Shown here piece after piece: positions 1-8,269 of a DNA stretch of 64,000 nucleotides (its first letter is position 1; each line of letters starts with the position of its first letter). Below the pieces are notes generated by a model. That model was not told where the DNA came from and searched no databases. It saw only the letters and a program-made list of their open reading frames with translations. Source of the DNA: Rhizobium sp. Root1212 (GTDB taxonomy: Bacteria > Pseudomonadota > Alphaproteobacteria > Rhizobiales > Rhizobiaceae). Both the position numbers and the translations under genes were made by a program. The DNA lies in NCBI RefSeq assembly GCF_001424985.1, contig NZ_LMDA01000001.1, positions 248,001 through 312,000 of the forward strand, read 5' to 3'.

Positions 1-1429
1 CGTGCTGATACTGGCCGACGCCGATCGATTTCGGATCGATCTTGACGAGTTCGGCGAGCGGGTCCTGCAGGCGGCGGGCAATCGAGACGGCGCCGCGCAG
101 CGACACGTCGAGGCCGGGGAATTCATCGGCCGCCGCCTGCGAGGCGGAATAGACGGATGCACCGGCTTCCGAGACGATGACCTTGGTCGGCTTCGGGGCC
201 GGCAGTTGCGCCAGCATGTCGGCGACGAGACGTTCGGTCTCGCGGCTGCCGGTACCGTTGCCGATGGCGATCAGCTCGATCTTGTGCTTGCGCACGAGGC
301 TGGCGAGTTCGGCCTGGGTGCCGCGGATATCGTTCTTCGGCGGGAAGGGATAGACCGTGGTGGTTTCAAGCAGCTTGCCGGTGCCATCGACGATCGCGAC
401 CTTGACGCCGGTGCGGATGCCGGGGTCGAGGCCCATGGTGGCGCGCGAACCGGCGGGTGCGGCCAGCAGCAAATCCTTGAGATTGCGGGCGAAGACGTGG
501 ATCGCCTCTTCTTCCGCCCGCTCGCGCAGCTCGCGCATCAGGTCGAGCGACAGCGACATGGAGAGCTTTACGCGCCAGGTCCAGCCGATGACCTCCATCA
601 GCCACTGGTCGCCCGGCAGCGTCGCGCCGACCGTATAGGCGGCGGCGATGGTGCGCTCGACGGGCTTCACCGGCGAGGTATCGTCCTGATCGACGACGAT
701 ATCGACGGACAGCACCTCTTCGTTCCAGCCGCGCAGCATGGCAAGCGCCCGATGGCCCGGCGCCGTCGCCCAGCGTTCGGTATGATCGAAATAATCCGCG
801 AACTTGGCGCCGGCCTCCTGCTTGCCCTCCACGACGCGGGCGCGCAGTTGCGCTACGCCGCGCATATGGGTGCGCAGGCGGCCGAGCAAATCTGCATTTT
901 CGGTGATGCCCTCAGCAATGATATCGCGTGCGCCTTCCAGCGCCATCTTGATATCCGTGACATCGGCCGTCAGGAAAGCTTTGGCACGCTCGGCGGGGGC
1001 GATACGGCGGTCGAGGAGGATGGCTTCGGCGAGCGGAGCAAGGCCGCGCTCGCGGGCGATTTCGGCCTTGGTGCGGCGCTTGGGCTTGTAGGGCAGATAG
1101 ATGTCCTCAAGCTCGGCCTTGGTGGTGACGGCGGCGATCTTGGCGGAAAGCTCGTCGGTCAGCTTGTCCTGGCTGCGGATCGAATCAAGGATCGCGGCAC
1201 GGCGGGCTTCCAGTTCGCGCAGATAGACCAGCCGTTCTGACAGGGTGCGCAGCTGCGTGTCGTCGAGGCCGCCGGTCACTTCCTTGCGATAACGGGCGAT
1301 GAAGGGCACGGTCGCGCCCTCGTCCAGAAGCTCGACGGCGGCGATCACCTGGGCCGGCGCGGCGTTGACCTCACGCGCGATGAGAACGGCAATCGGCATT
1401 GCGGAAGCGGTTTTGGCAGAGCTGGTCAT
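1..1429 (-). CDS. tex: Tex-family RNA-binding transcription accessory protein (3' end outside window)
   Basis: The minus frame is open from ATG at 1429 to base 1, giving the first 476 residues of a protein normally about 760-780 long, so the C-terminal part (including the S1 RNA-binding domain) lies beyond the window. The product begins MTSSAKTASAMPIAVLIARE and carries the Tex N-terminal helical region (FIARYRKEVTGGLDDTQLR, about residues 35-53; EDIYLPYKPKRRTKAEIARE, about 102-121) and then the YqgF/RNase H-like domain with GLDPGIRTGVKVAIVD and AIGNGTGSRETE, followed by SEAGASVYSAS and the start of the helix-hairpin-helix part (DPKSIGVGQYQHD at the edge). Tex proteins bind nucleic acid and affect transcription and translation; the exact role is unknown. 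It reads away from cfa in the same direction, about 160 bp downstream of it, with a palindromic repeat between them. Confidence 0.93.
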   Translation of the reverse strand, partial: MTSSAKTASAMPIAVLIAREVNAAPAQVIAAVELLDEGATVPFIARYRKEVTGGLDDTQLRTLSERLVYLRELEARRAAILDSIRSQDKLTDELSAKIAAVTTKAELEDIYLPYKPKRRTKAEIARERGLAPLAEAILLDRRIAPAERAKAFLTADVTDIKMALEGARDIIAEGITENADLLGRLRTHMRGVAQLRARVVEGKQEAGAKFADYFDHTERWATAPGHRALAMLRGWNEEVLSVDIVVDQDDTSPVKPVERTIAAAYTVGATLPGDQWLMEVIGWTWRVKLSMSLSLDLMRELRERAEEEAIHVFARNLKDLLLAAPAGSRATMGLDPGIRTGVKVAIVDGTGKLLETTTVYPFPPKNDIRGTQAELASLVRKHKIELIAIGNGTGSRETERLVADMLAQLPAPKPTKVIVSEAGASVYSASQAAADEFPGLDVSLRGAVSIARRLQDPLAELVKIDPKSIGVGQYQH

Positions 1430-1549
1430 GATATCCCATCAGGTGGAGAGCGTGCGGCGAACCATAGATGCGCAGAGCATGAAGGCCAAGTGAGGGCGCG
1501 AATGCCGGGCGGTTACGTCCACAGATGGATACGGGATGGTGCGGCATAT

Positions 1550-1576
1550 CCCTTCTCCCCGCATGCGGGGAGAGGG
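1550..1576. repeat. Palindromic repeat, CTTCTCCCC family, copy 1
   Basis: A hairpin-forming sequence CCCTTCTCCCCGCATGCGG followed by GGAGAGGG lies between cfa and tex. The same core recurs at 12231, 56532, 62421, 62514 and 62596 in this window. It belongs to a short dispersed repeat family common in Rhizobiaceae genomes (family assignment from memory, not from a search). Here it could also end cfa transcription, although no T-run follows. Confidence 0.75.
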
Positions 1577-1590
1577 AACGACGGAGAGAG

Positions 1591-2847
1591 CTATATACTC
1601 ACCGGCTCCAGCGGTTTACGGCTCGCCTCGAAAGCACGCAAAGCCGCCTCCCGCTCGGGGATGTAGTTGCGGGTATAGGGCACGGCGTCCTGCTCCCTCG
1701 AGAGCTGAATCTGGAAGATCATCAGCTTGTCGTGCAGGAAGGCAGTCTCGGAGGCTGCGAGATAGAATTCCCACATGCGGAAGAAGCGTTCGTCATAGAG
1801 GCGGATGGCTTCTTCCTTGCGGGCCGTGAAGCGTTCGCGCCAGGCCCGCAGCGTATGAGCATAGTGCATGGGCAGGATTTCGATGTCCTTGACCATCAGG
1901 TGCGCCTTCTGGATGGCAGGCAACACCTCGGCCAGCGACGGCATGTAGCCGCCCGGAAAGATATATTTCTCGATCCAGGGATTGGTGGCCCAGGGTTTTT
2001 CCGCCTGGCCGATCGCATGCAACACCATGACGCCCTGCGGCGCCATCAGCTCGGCCATCTTGCGGAAGAAATTGTCGTAATTGGCCATGCCGACATGCTC
2101 GAACATGCCGACCGAGACGATGCGATCGAAAGGCTCTGCTCGCATGGTGCGGTAGTCCTGCATCAGGAAGCGCACCTTGTCCTCAAGATCGCGCTTGCCG
2201 GCCCGTTCCCGCGAAATCTTCAGCTGTTCCTCGCTGAGCGTGATGCCGGTGACATCGACGCCGGAGGATTCGGCCAGATACATCGCCATGCCGCCCCAGC
2301 CGGAGCCCACCTCCAGCACGCGCTGCCCCGGCTCCAGCAGCAGCTTGGCAGCGATGTGACGCTTCTTGGCAAGCTGCGCCTCGTCGAGGCTTATGCCCGG
2401 CGGGTCGAAATAGCCGCAGGAATATTGCCAGTCCTGATCGAGGAAGAGATCGAAAAGCCGCGCATCGAGATCGTAATGATGGGCGACATTCTGGCGGTTG
2501 CGGTTTATCGGCAGGTGGCTGCGCAATTGCTGATCGGCGAGATGCAGCAGGGTCGTCACCGTGTTGCGGACGGTTGCGGCATTTTCCAGACCGTTGCGCT
2601 TCATCATGTCGATGACGTCGAAGATGTCGCCTTCCTCGACCACGAGGCGGCCATCCATATACATCTCACCGAATTTGAGCGCGGGATCGAAGAGGATCGC
2701 CTTTTCCGCCTCCTCGTCGATGGTGCGCATGACGATGCGGACGCCGGTGCCGTCGCCAAGCTCAACCTCCCGCCCGGAGGCGAGAATGGCCTTCAGGTTA
2801 CCCGTCTTTACCAGACGACGCAGAATATCGAGAAATGTATGGCTCAT
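1591..2847 (-). CDS. cfa: Cyclopropane-fatty-acyl-phospholipid synthase
   Basis: This 418-residue enzyme would methylenate the double bond of unsaturated acyl chains in membrane phospholipids with S-adenosylmethionine as donor, working at the cytoplasmic membrane. The SAM-binding motif is seen as VLEVGSGWGGMAMYLAE near residue 198; upstream is the family region HHYDLDARLFDLFLDQDWQY with the CGYF sequence, and downstream are QDYRTM, SVGMFEHVG and HAIGQ, all typical of the CFA synthase family. Length fits the family (about 380-420). The ATG at 2847 is followed at once by conserved sequence (MSHTFLDILRR), so I keep it. It is a single gene between the GST and tex, both on the same strand, with intergenic gaps of about 100 and 160 bp. 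It may be stationary-phase or acid-stress induced as in other bacteria, but nothing in the sequence shows this. Confidence 0.95.
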   Translation of the reverse strand: MSHTFLDILRRLVKTGNLKAILASGREVELGDGTGVRIVMRTIDEEAEKAILFDPALKFGEMYMDGRLVVEEGDIFDVIDMMKRNGLENAATVRNTVTTLLHLADQQLRSHLPINRNRQNVAHHYDLDARLFDLFLDQDWQYSCGYFDPPGISLDEAQLAKKRHIAAKLLLEPGQRVLEVGSGWGGMAMYLAESSGVDVTGITLSEEQLKISRERAGKRDLEDKVRFLMQDYRTMRAEPFDRIVSVGMFEHVGMANYDNFFRKMAELMAPQGVMVLHAIGQAEKPWATNPWIEKYIFPGGYMPSLAEVLPAIQKAHLMVKDIEILPMHYAHTLRAWRERFTARKEEAIRLYDERFFRMWEFYLAASETAFLHDKLMIFQIQLSREQDAVPYTRNYIPEREAALRAFEASRKPLEPVSI

Positions 2848-2948
2848 GACGCACCTCGATCCGTCGAACAGCCCTCAAGAGATAGGGCGTCCAGCGGCTG
2901 TTGGCAACAGGTACAGCGTATCCCTCAATACCCTACTTTCTTAGTATA

Positions 2949-3950
2949 TCAGGCCTTGCGCATGACGCCCTGCCCTTCCAGCCGCGCCCGGTCATGCGGG
3001 CGGGTGAAATCGAGGAGCGGGCCGGCCGGTACGATCCGTGTCGGGTTGATATGGGCAATCGAATAGTAGCCGCGCTTGATCTCGTCGATCTTCACCGTCT
3101 CGGCAATTCCGGGCCATTGGTAGATTTCCCTGAGATAGGCCGAGAGATGCGGATAATCCTCCAGCCGGCGGACATTGCATTTGAACACGCCGTTATAGGC
3201 GGCATCGAAACGGATCAGGGTCACGAACAGGCGGATGTCGGCCTCGGTGAGGTGCGTACCCGCGATGTAGCGGTTCTCGCCCAGATGGACTTCGAGCGTA
3301 TCGAGCATGGCGAAGACATCGGTGACCGCAGCCTCATAGGCTTGCTGCGTCTTGGCAAAGCCGGCGCGGTAAACGCCGTTGTTGACCTTGTCGTAGATCG
3401 GTGCGTTCCAGCGGTCGATTTTGGCACGCAGCGGCTCGGGGTAGAAATCGAGATTGTTGCCGGTCAGATGGTCGAAGGCGGTGTTGAGGATACGCAGGAT
3501 ATCGGCGGATTCGTTGTTGACGATCCGGCCTTCCTTCAGGTCCCAGAGCACGGGCACGGAAACCTTGCCGGTGTAGTGCGGGTCGGAGGCGGCGTAGAGT
3601 TCGTACTGGTAGCGGATCTTGCCGACGCGAGGGCCGGCATCCTGCGGCTCCGTATAGGTCCAGCCGTTTTCGCCAAGCTCGGGTTCGGAGACGGAAAGGC
3701 CGATGATCCCTTCCAAGCCCTTCAGCTTGCGCATCATCAGTGTGCGCGAGGCCCAGGGACAGAGATAGGAGACGAACAGCTTGTAGCGTCCCGCTTCAGC
3801 CGGCAGACCCGGCTGGCCATCCGGCCCGGCCGCGCCATCGGGCGTGATCCAGCTGCGGAAACTCGTCGGCTCGCGATGAAAGGCGCCGCCCTTCATCTCG
3901 CTTGCGGCGACATCGCCTTTTTCCCATTTTCCATCGACCAGTTGCGGCAT
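2949..3950 (-). CDS. Glutathionyl-hydroquinone reductase / Xi-class glutathione S-transferase (YqjG/PcpF family)
   Basis: The 333-residue protein has the Xi-class layout: an N-terminal extension, then the thioredoxin-like domain with the catalytic CPWA motif (YLCPWASRT, Cys64), and the C-terminal helical domain (DIRLFVTLIRFDAAYNGVFK). VSVPVLWDLKEGRIVNNESA is the glutathione-binding loop with the cis-Pro and ES pair. Family members reduce glutathionyl-hydroquinones using glutathione and are cytosolic. Length agrees with the family (about 320-330). It sits downstream of era on the same strand, in the place where many rhizobia have recO, but with a gap of about 127 bp that suggests an independent unit. 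The physiological substrate cannot be told from sequence. Confidence 0.92.
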   Translation of the reverse strand: MPQLVDGKWEKGDVAASEMKGGAFHREPTSFRSWITPDGAAGPDGQPGLPAEAGRYKLFVSYLCPWASRTLMMRKLKGLEGIIGLSVSEPELGENGWTYTEPQDAGPRVGKIRYQYELYAASDPHYTGKVSVPVLWDLKEGRIVNNESADILRILNTAFDHLTGNNLDFYPEPLRAKIDRWNAPIYDKVNNGVYRAGFAKTQQAYEAAVTDVFAMLDTLEVHLGENRYIAGTHLTEADIRLFVTLIRFDAAYNGVFKCNVRRLEDYPHLSAYLREIYQWPGIAETVKIDEIKRGYYSIAHINPTRIVPAGPLLDFTRPHDRARLEGQGVMRKA

Positions 3951-4077
3951 CCGTCACTCCCTCACATCAGGACGCGGCGCCGCCGCGCCGCAGGGTCATG
4001 ACCTCTCACGGCGGGACAGGTGCCGCAAGACGGCAGGTTTGAGACAGACTGTTCGATGATTGGAGGAGGTCCGCGCC

Positions 4078-4998
4078 TCAGCGCGGGAATTCCAGCCCCA
4101 TCTCGCGGAAGCGCTCGGGGTCGTCACCCCAGTTTTCGCGCACCTTCACGAACAGGAAGAGATGCACCGGCTGTTCGAGGATTTCCGACAATTCCTTGCG
4201 GGAAGCCATCGAGATCGACTTGATCGCCTCGCCGTTGCGGCCGAGCGCGATCTTCTTCTGGCTGTCGCGCTCGACATAGATCACCTGCTCGATGCGAACG
4301 GAGCCGTCCTTGCGCTCCTCCCACTTTTCCGTCTCGACGTGAGAGGAATAGGGAAGCTCCTGATGCAGGCGCAGGAAGAGCTTTTCGCGGGTGATTTCGG
4401 CAGCGAGCTGGCGCATCGGCAGGTCGGAAATCTGGTCTTCGGGATAGTACCACGGACCTTCCGGCAGTTCAGCCGCCAGATAATCCATAACGTCCTCACA
4501 GCCAGAGCCGTTAAGCGCCGAGATCATGAAGGTGCGGTCGAAGGAGACCATTTCGTTGGCTGCGGCGGCGAGCTTCAGCAGGTCTTCGCGCGAAACCTGA
4601 TCGATCTTGTTGAGCACGAGAATCTTGCGCTGGTGCACATCCTTCAGCCCTTCGAGAATGGTTTCGGCATCGCCCTTCAGGCCGCGCTCGCTGTCGATCA
4701 GCATCATGATGACATCGGCATCCTTGGCGCCGCCCCAGGCGGTCGTGACCATGGCGCGGTCGAGCCGGCGCCGCGGCTTGAAGATGCCGGGCGTATCCAT
4801 GAAGACGATCTGGGCGTTGTTGTGGATGGCGATGCCGCGCACGATGGCACGGGTCGTCTGCACCTTGTGGCTGACGATCGACACCTTGGCGCCGACAAGG
4901 CGATTGACCAGCGTCGACTTGCCGGCGTTGGTCGCGCCGATCAGGGCGACGAAGCCCGAATGCGTGGCAGCGGCAGTCTCGTTGATCTCTTCGGTCAT
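4078..4998 (-). CDS. era: GTPase Era
   Basis: Era is an essential GTPase that binds the 3' end of 16S rRNA and assists 30S subunit maturation. The 306-residue product shows G1 GATNAGKST (residues 21-29), switch region QTTRA, G3 DTPG (about 68-71), G4 NKID, and a C-terminal KH domain (LFLFVKVRENWGDDPERFRE). The open frame extends upstream to 5166, but the extra residues are encoded in a RIME1-like repeat, so I choose the ATG at 4998 (MTEEINETAAATHSG), just ahead of conserved sequence. It lies downstream of rnc and lepB on the same strand in the classical lepB-rnc-era order; the 171-bp gap to rnc is filled mostly by the repeat. Confidence 0.95.
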   Translation of the reverse strand: MTEEINETAAATHSGFVALIGATNAGKSTLVNRLVGAKVSIVSHKVQTTRAIVRGIAIHNNAQIVFMDTPGIFKPRRRLDRAMVTTAWGGAKDADVIMMLIDSERGLKGDAETILEGLKDVHQRKILVLNKIDQVSREDLLKLAAAANEMVSFDRTFMISALNGSGCEDVMDYLAAELPEGPWYYPEDQISDLPMRQLAAEITREKLFLRLHQELPYSSHVETEKWEERKDGSVRIEQVIYVERDSQKKIALGRNGEAIKSISMASRKELSEILEQPVHLFLFVKVRENWGDDPERFREMGLEFPR

Positions 4999-5068
4999 GG
5001 CGTATCCCAGGGGCAGTTCAATCGTTGCGATTGCGGGGTCTTGTCCCCGGATCTTCAATGGTTCGGCG

Positions 5069-5173
5069 CTGGAGTCTGTCTGGTTCAGGTTGAACCAGAC
5101 AGACTCCAGATTCTTTTGTTTTCGTTTGTCTTTTCGGGAAAACCGGTTCCCACTTTTCCCTGACAAACTCTAG
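5069..5173. repeat. RIME1-like intergenic mosaic element, copy 1 (rnc-era junction)
   Basis: A 105-bp composite element. Reading the minus strand it starts with TAGAGTTTGTCAGGGAAAAG (the first TAG being the rnc stop codon), contains a GGGAAAA...TTTTCCC palindrome around AACCGG, and ends with a perfect 19-bp inverted repeat with a 3-nt loop (5069-5109, arm CTGGAGTCTGTCTGGTTCA). A second copy in the same internal order lies at 43265-43372. Size, intergenic position and the two large palindromes agree with the published Rhizobium-specific intergenic mosaic element RIME1; this assignment is from memory. Confidence 0.85.
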
Positions 5174-5883
5174 GCGAGGTCCGAGGCCTTCCAGACCCCT
5201 TCCCTCTCCAAAATCTTCGTCGCGGCCACCTGCTCGGCGGCGCGCTTGGAGCGGTCGGTTCCGGTTTCGGGCGCAACACCCTTGATCTCGACCGTCACCG
5301 TAAAGCGCGGATCGTGATCCGGCCCGGAACGATCGTCGACCCGGTAGTTCGGGGCGATGCCGAATTTGGCATGCGCCCATTCCTGCAGTTCCGTCTTGGC
5401 ATCGCGGCGGGCGCCATCGGCGCGAACGGCCCGCGTTCCCCAATGGCGCATCACGAAACCGCGTGCCGCCTCCAGCCCGCCGTCGAGATAGATCGCAGCG
5501 ATGAGCGACTCTACCACATCGGCGCGGATGTTGAGCATGTGTTTTCCCGTCACGCGCTTCACGTCGGCGCCGGTGCGGATATAGAGGTGAAGCTCCAGCG
5601 CATCGGCGACGACGGCGCAGCTTTCGGCGCTGACGAGCTGGTTCAGCCGCACCGAAAGCTCGCCCTCGGTCGCATCGCGGAATGTCTGGAACAGCAGTTC
5701 GGCAATGCACAGGCCCAGCACCCGGTCGCCCAGAAATTCCAGGCGCTCGTAATTCGAGCCCTTGGCATTGCGGGCGCTGGCATGGGTCAGCGCCCGGTCC
5801 AGCCGCTCCTGCTGCGTGAAGTGATAACCGATCGCGGTTTCAAGCGTATGCCGGTTTTCCGCGTTCAGTGGTTTCCGGATCAT
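5170..5883 (-). CDS. rnc: Ribonuclease III
   Basis: RNase III cleaves double-stranded RNA in rRNA processing and mRNA turnover. The 237-residue protein has the signature ERLEFLGDRVL (residues 46-56) with the catalytic acidic residues, a second acidic site VVESLIAAIYLDGG (E/D pair), and a C-terminal double-stranded RNA-binding domain beginning AKTELQEWAHAKFG. I choose the ATG at 5883, which overlaps the lepB stop as ATGA and begins MIRKPLNAENRHTLE; the open frame continues further upstream only inside lepB. The stop codon coincides with the first bases of the RIME1-like element. Translational coupling with lepB is likely. Confidence 0.95.
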   Translation of the reverse strand: MIRKPLNAENRHTLETAIGYHFTQQERLDRALTHASARNAKGSNYERLEFLGDRVLGLCIAELLFQTFRDATEGELSVRLNQLVSAESCAVVADALELHLYIRTGADVKRVTGKHMLNIRADVVESLIAAIYLDGGLEAARGFVMRHWGTRAVRADGARRDAKTELQEWAHAKFGIAPNYRVDDRSGPDHDPRFTVTVEIKGVAPETGTDRSKRAAEQVAATKILEREGVWKASDLA

Positions 5884-6623
5884 TGCACGCTCTTGAACAG
5901 GCGGTCGTAACGCAGGTTGGTCGGCCACTTCCACACTTCGCGGAAGGAGGTGTCGTTGCCGAGCGAGAAGAAGATCATGCTGGCGCGGCCGACGAGATTT
6001 TCCGCCGGCACGAAGCCGACATCGAAGCGGCTGTCGGCGGAGTTGTCGCGGTTGTCGCCCATCATGAAATAATGGCCTGCCGGCACGATGAATTCGCGGG
6101 TGTTGTCGCCGCGGCTATCGGGGAACTGGTCGAGCGTGTCGAAGTTGACGCCGTTATCGAGGGTTTCGCGGAAGACCGGGACATCGGCGCCGGTGTCATA
6201 CTGGTCGTCGGCGCGGAAGGCGCCGTCCGGCACGCGCTCGACGGCCTTGTCGTTGACGTAGAGGATGCTGTCGCGCACCTGGACGCGGTCGCCCGGCAGG
6301 CCGATCAGGCGCTTGATGTAGTCGATGTCCGGGTTCGGCGGAAAGCGGAAGACGACGACGTCGCCGCGCTTCGGTTCGCTGGCGAAAATGCGGCCCTCAA
6401 AAAGGTCCGGCGAGAAAGGCAGCGAGTATTTCGAATAGCCGTAGGCGAACTTGTTGACGAAGATATAGTCGCCGACCAAGAGCGTCGGCATCATCGAGCC
6501 CGAGGGAATGGTGAAGGGCTGGAAGAAGACAGTGCGGATCACCACGGCAAGCAGAAGCGCCTGGATGATGACCTTGACGTTTTCCCAGAGGCCACCCTGA
6601 TTTTTCTCAATCTTCTCTGCCAC
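5880..6623 (-). CDS. lepB: Signal peptidase I
   Basis: Type I signal peptidase, which cleaves signal peptides from exported proteins at the outer face of the inner membrane. The 247-residue product has one N-terminal membrane segment (VIIQALLLAVVIRTVFF), the catalytic serine box SGSMMPTL (Ser43), the region with the general-base lysine (YIKRLIGLPGDR) and the box GDNRDNSADSR. No ATG fits; the GTG at 6623 (VAEKIEKNQGGLW) has an AAGGAAAG Shine-Dalgarno a few bases ahead and gives the family length, whereas an ATG at 6758 would add a non-conserved tail. The stop overlaps the rnc start by 4 bp. Confidence 0.95.
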   Translation of the reverse strand: MAEKIEKNQGGLWENVKVIIQALLLAVVIRTVFFQPFTIPSGSMMPTLLVGDYIFVNKFAYGYSKYSLPFSPDLFEGRIFASEPKRGDVVVFRFPPNPDIDYIKRLIGLPGDRVQVRDSILYVNDKAVERVPDGAFRADDQYDTGADVPVFRETLDNGVNFDTLDQFPDSRGDNTREFIVPAGHYFMMGDNRDNSADSRFDVGFVPAENLVGRASMIFFSLGNDTSFREVWKWPTNLRYDRLFKSVQ

Positions 6624-6750
6624 GCCGTTCTTTCCTTGTGTGCCGCTTTCGCGCCGTCCTCTTGGGTAGGATCGGCCTCGCGAAATCCAGCCAGTGTTTT
6701 TCACTTCAAATCCGCCAGAAATCCGTTCGGTTCCTGCGGAATTTTCGAAA

Positions 6751-6775
6751 TAATACACGCCCCCGAAGGGAGCGT
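6751..6775 (-). terminator. Possible weak terminator after acpS
   Basis: On the minus strand a short hairpin (ACGCTCCC, loop TTC, GGGGGCGT, with one G-T pair) is followed by GTATTATTT. It sits 16-40 bp past the acpS stop and before the lepB start. The T-tract is interrupted, so termination may be partial. Confidence 0.4.
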
Positions 6776-6790
6776 TGTTTGAGACATGCT

Positions 6791-7210
6791 CTAAACGTTT
6801 CCTGATGCCGGAGCAACGGGCAGCGCCTCGATTATCACGAAGGCTTGAGCCAACGGAAAATCATCGGTGATCGTCAGGTGGATCACCGCGCGATGCCCCT
6901 CCGGCGTCATCGCCTGCAGCCGTTCGGCGGCACCTCCGGTCAGCGCCATCGTCGGCTTGCCGCCAGGCAGGTTCACGACGCCCATGTCCTTCCAGAAGAC
7001 GCCGTTTGCAAGGCCGGTGCCGAGCGCTTTCGAACAGGCTTCCTTGGCCGCGAAGCGCTTGGCGTAGGATTCCGCCCGGTTCTTGCGGCCCTCGGATTTG
7101 CGGATCTCGATTTCGGTAAAACAGCGCTGGGTGAAGCGCTCGCCAAAGCGTTCGATGGAGCCGGCGATGCGGCGGATATCGATCAGGTCGCTGCCGATGC
7201 CGATGATCAT
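6791..7210 (-). CDS. acpS: Holo-[acyl-carrier-protein] synthase
   Basis: AcpS moves the 4'-phosphopantetheine arm from coenzyme A to the serine of acyl carrier protein, activating fatty acid synthesis. The 139-residue protein starts [15 protein letters not shown], with the Mg-binding Asp8, and has the second conserved box [14 protein letters not shown] with the metal-binding Glu. Length is right for the family (120-140). Its ATG overlaps the stop of the DUF2062 gene as ATGA, so the two are probably translated together. lepB, rnc and era follow downstream, although a possible weak terminator lies between. Confidence 0.94.
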   Translation of the reverse strand: MIIGIGSDLIDIRRIAGSIERFGERFTQRCFTEIEIRKSEGRKNRAESYAKRFAAKEACSKALGTGLANGVFWKDMGVVNLPGGKPTMALTGGAAERLQAMTPEGHRAVIHLTITDDFPLAQAFVIIEALPVAPASGNV

Positions 7211-7770
7211 AGAGGTTCGCCCGATGGCACGCGCAGCGCACGCCGCGCCTGCCGCCGCTCCTGGAAGAGGCGCGCGGCGATATAGGCGAGCGCATAGAAC
7301 AGCACGGCATTAGCGAGCGCCAGCGGCAATGCGCCGACGATCATCGGCTTCAGGACGGGTGTCCAGAGTTCCGAGAGCTTCAGATGGCCGAGCATGTCGA
7401 GGATTTCGTGGCCGGACAGCGTCTGGTGGCTTGAGATGCCGAGCACCACCACGCCCACCTCATAGGTCGCAGCAAGGATGAAAGGAATGGTGATCGGATT
7501 GGCAAGCGCGGTCGCCAGAGCCGCGGCGATGAGATTGCCCGACAGCAGATAGGCGAGCGCCACCGCGAGAAGGATATGAACCCCGACAAACGGCGTAGCC
7601 GACGAGGCGGCCCCCGCTGCGACGCCCACGGCAATGCTATGCGGCGTCGAGGACAGCCGCAGCACCCGCAGCACCATATAGCGCACGCCTCGCGAAAAAC
7701 CTTTTCGCGGCCAGAGGAAAGCACGGATCTTGCCGGCAAGGCCTGCCGGCTTTCTGCGACGGAACAACAT
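7207..7770 (-). CDS. DUF2062 membrane protein
   Basis: A 187-residue protein starting [20 protein letters not shown]; the open frame is longer upstream (to 7911) but the extra sequence is not family-like. After a basic N-terminal segment come [20 protein letters not shown] and [20 protein letters not shown], then membrane segments around residues 75-130 and near the C terminus ([20 protein letters not shown]), the layout of DUF2062 proteins. Function is unknown; members are inner-membrane proteins, in some genomes near lipid or envelope genes. The 4-bp stop-start overlap with acpS suggests coupled expression with lipid-synthesis activation, which is inference. Confidence 0.85.
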   Translation of the reverse strand: MLFRRRKPAGLAGKIRAFLWPRKGFSRGVRYMVLRVLRLSSTPHSIAVGVAAGAASSATPFVGVHILLAVALAYLLSGNLIAAALATALANPITIPFILAATYEVGVVVLGISSHQTLSGHEILDMLGHLKLSELWTPVLKPMIVGALPLALANAVLFYALAYIAARLFQERRQARRALRVPSGEPL

Positions 7771-7940
7771 GAGACGCTTGATAAACGAAGATTGCGGCGA
7801 GAGACAGTGCCGAACGCAACCGATAGCGGTCAAATCCGCGCGATCTGTTTTCGTCCGGCCAGCCCTGACGCCGCTTTCGCGCAGCAGCCATTCGCTGCCT
7901 GCATAGCTCATGGCCGCCCGATGGGCGGCCAGGGATGCTA

Positions 7941-8093
7941 TCAGTAGCCGTGACGGAAAAGGCCGCGATCGATCTGGCGCTGACGATATTCGAGATCGAT
8001 ACGATCCATCGAGCCGTTCAGGTAGCTCTGTTCGCGCTCGGCGATAGTGGGAGCGCGCAGGGCGCTGGTGATCTTCTTCAGTTGCTTAAACAT
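7941..8093 (-). CDS. Small DUF3563-like protein
   Basis: A 50-residue charged protein (begins MFKQLKKITSALRAPTIAER, ends RQRQIDRGLFRHGY). The ATG at 8093 has AGAGG placed 7 nt ahead. The pattern ...EREQSYLNGSMDRIDLEYRQ... resembles DUF3563, a family of very small proteobacterial proteins with no known role; I assign this from memory. No membrane segment. It stands alone between relA and the DUF2062 gene, with about 170 bp on either side, and has its own ribosome-binding site. A hairpin (GGCCGCCC, GAT loop, GGGCGGCC at 7912-7930) lies just past its stop and may protect the mRNA or end transcription. Confidence 0.75.
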   Translation of the reverse strand: MFKQLKKITSALRAPTIAEREQSYLNGSMDRIDLEYRQRQIDRGLFRHGY

Positions 8094-8269
8094 GGTAAAC
8101 CTCTTTCTGTTTACCTCCCGAGCATGAAGATAGGCGAGGAAGCCCGCCTTCACCAGAGCCGGTTACTGCCGGCAGCCATGCGCAAAGCGCATGGCAAGCT
8201 CATATCGGTGGCACCCGATGCCTATTTATGAAGCAGATGCCGGGCAGGCGGGCGGAAACCCGCCGGCCC

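Noticed and set aside
2..1240. A 412-codon plus-strand open frame at the left end
   Set aside because: It lies opposite the real tex gene; the product is low-complexity and has no family features, a typical GC-rich antisense shadow.
1525..3066. A 513-codon plus-strand frame across cfa
   Set aside because: Antisense to cfa, which has clear SAM-binding and family motifs; composition is rich in His/Asp/Arg as in mirror frames.
4999..5166. N-terminal extension of era
   Set aside because: The extra codons are inside the RIME1-like element; the conserved Era sequence starts at the ATG at 4998.
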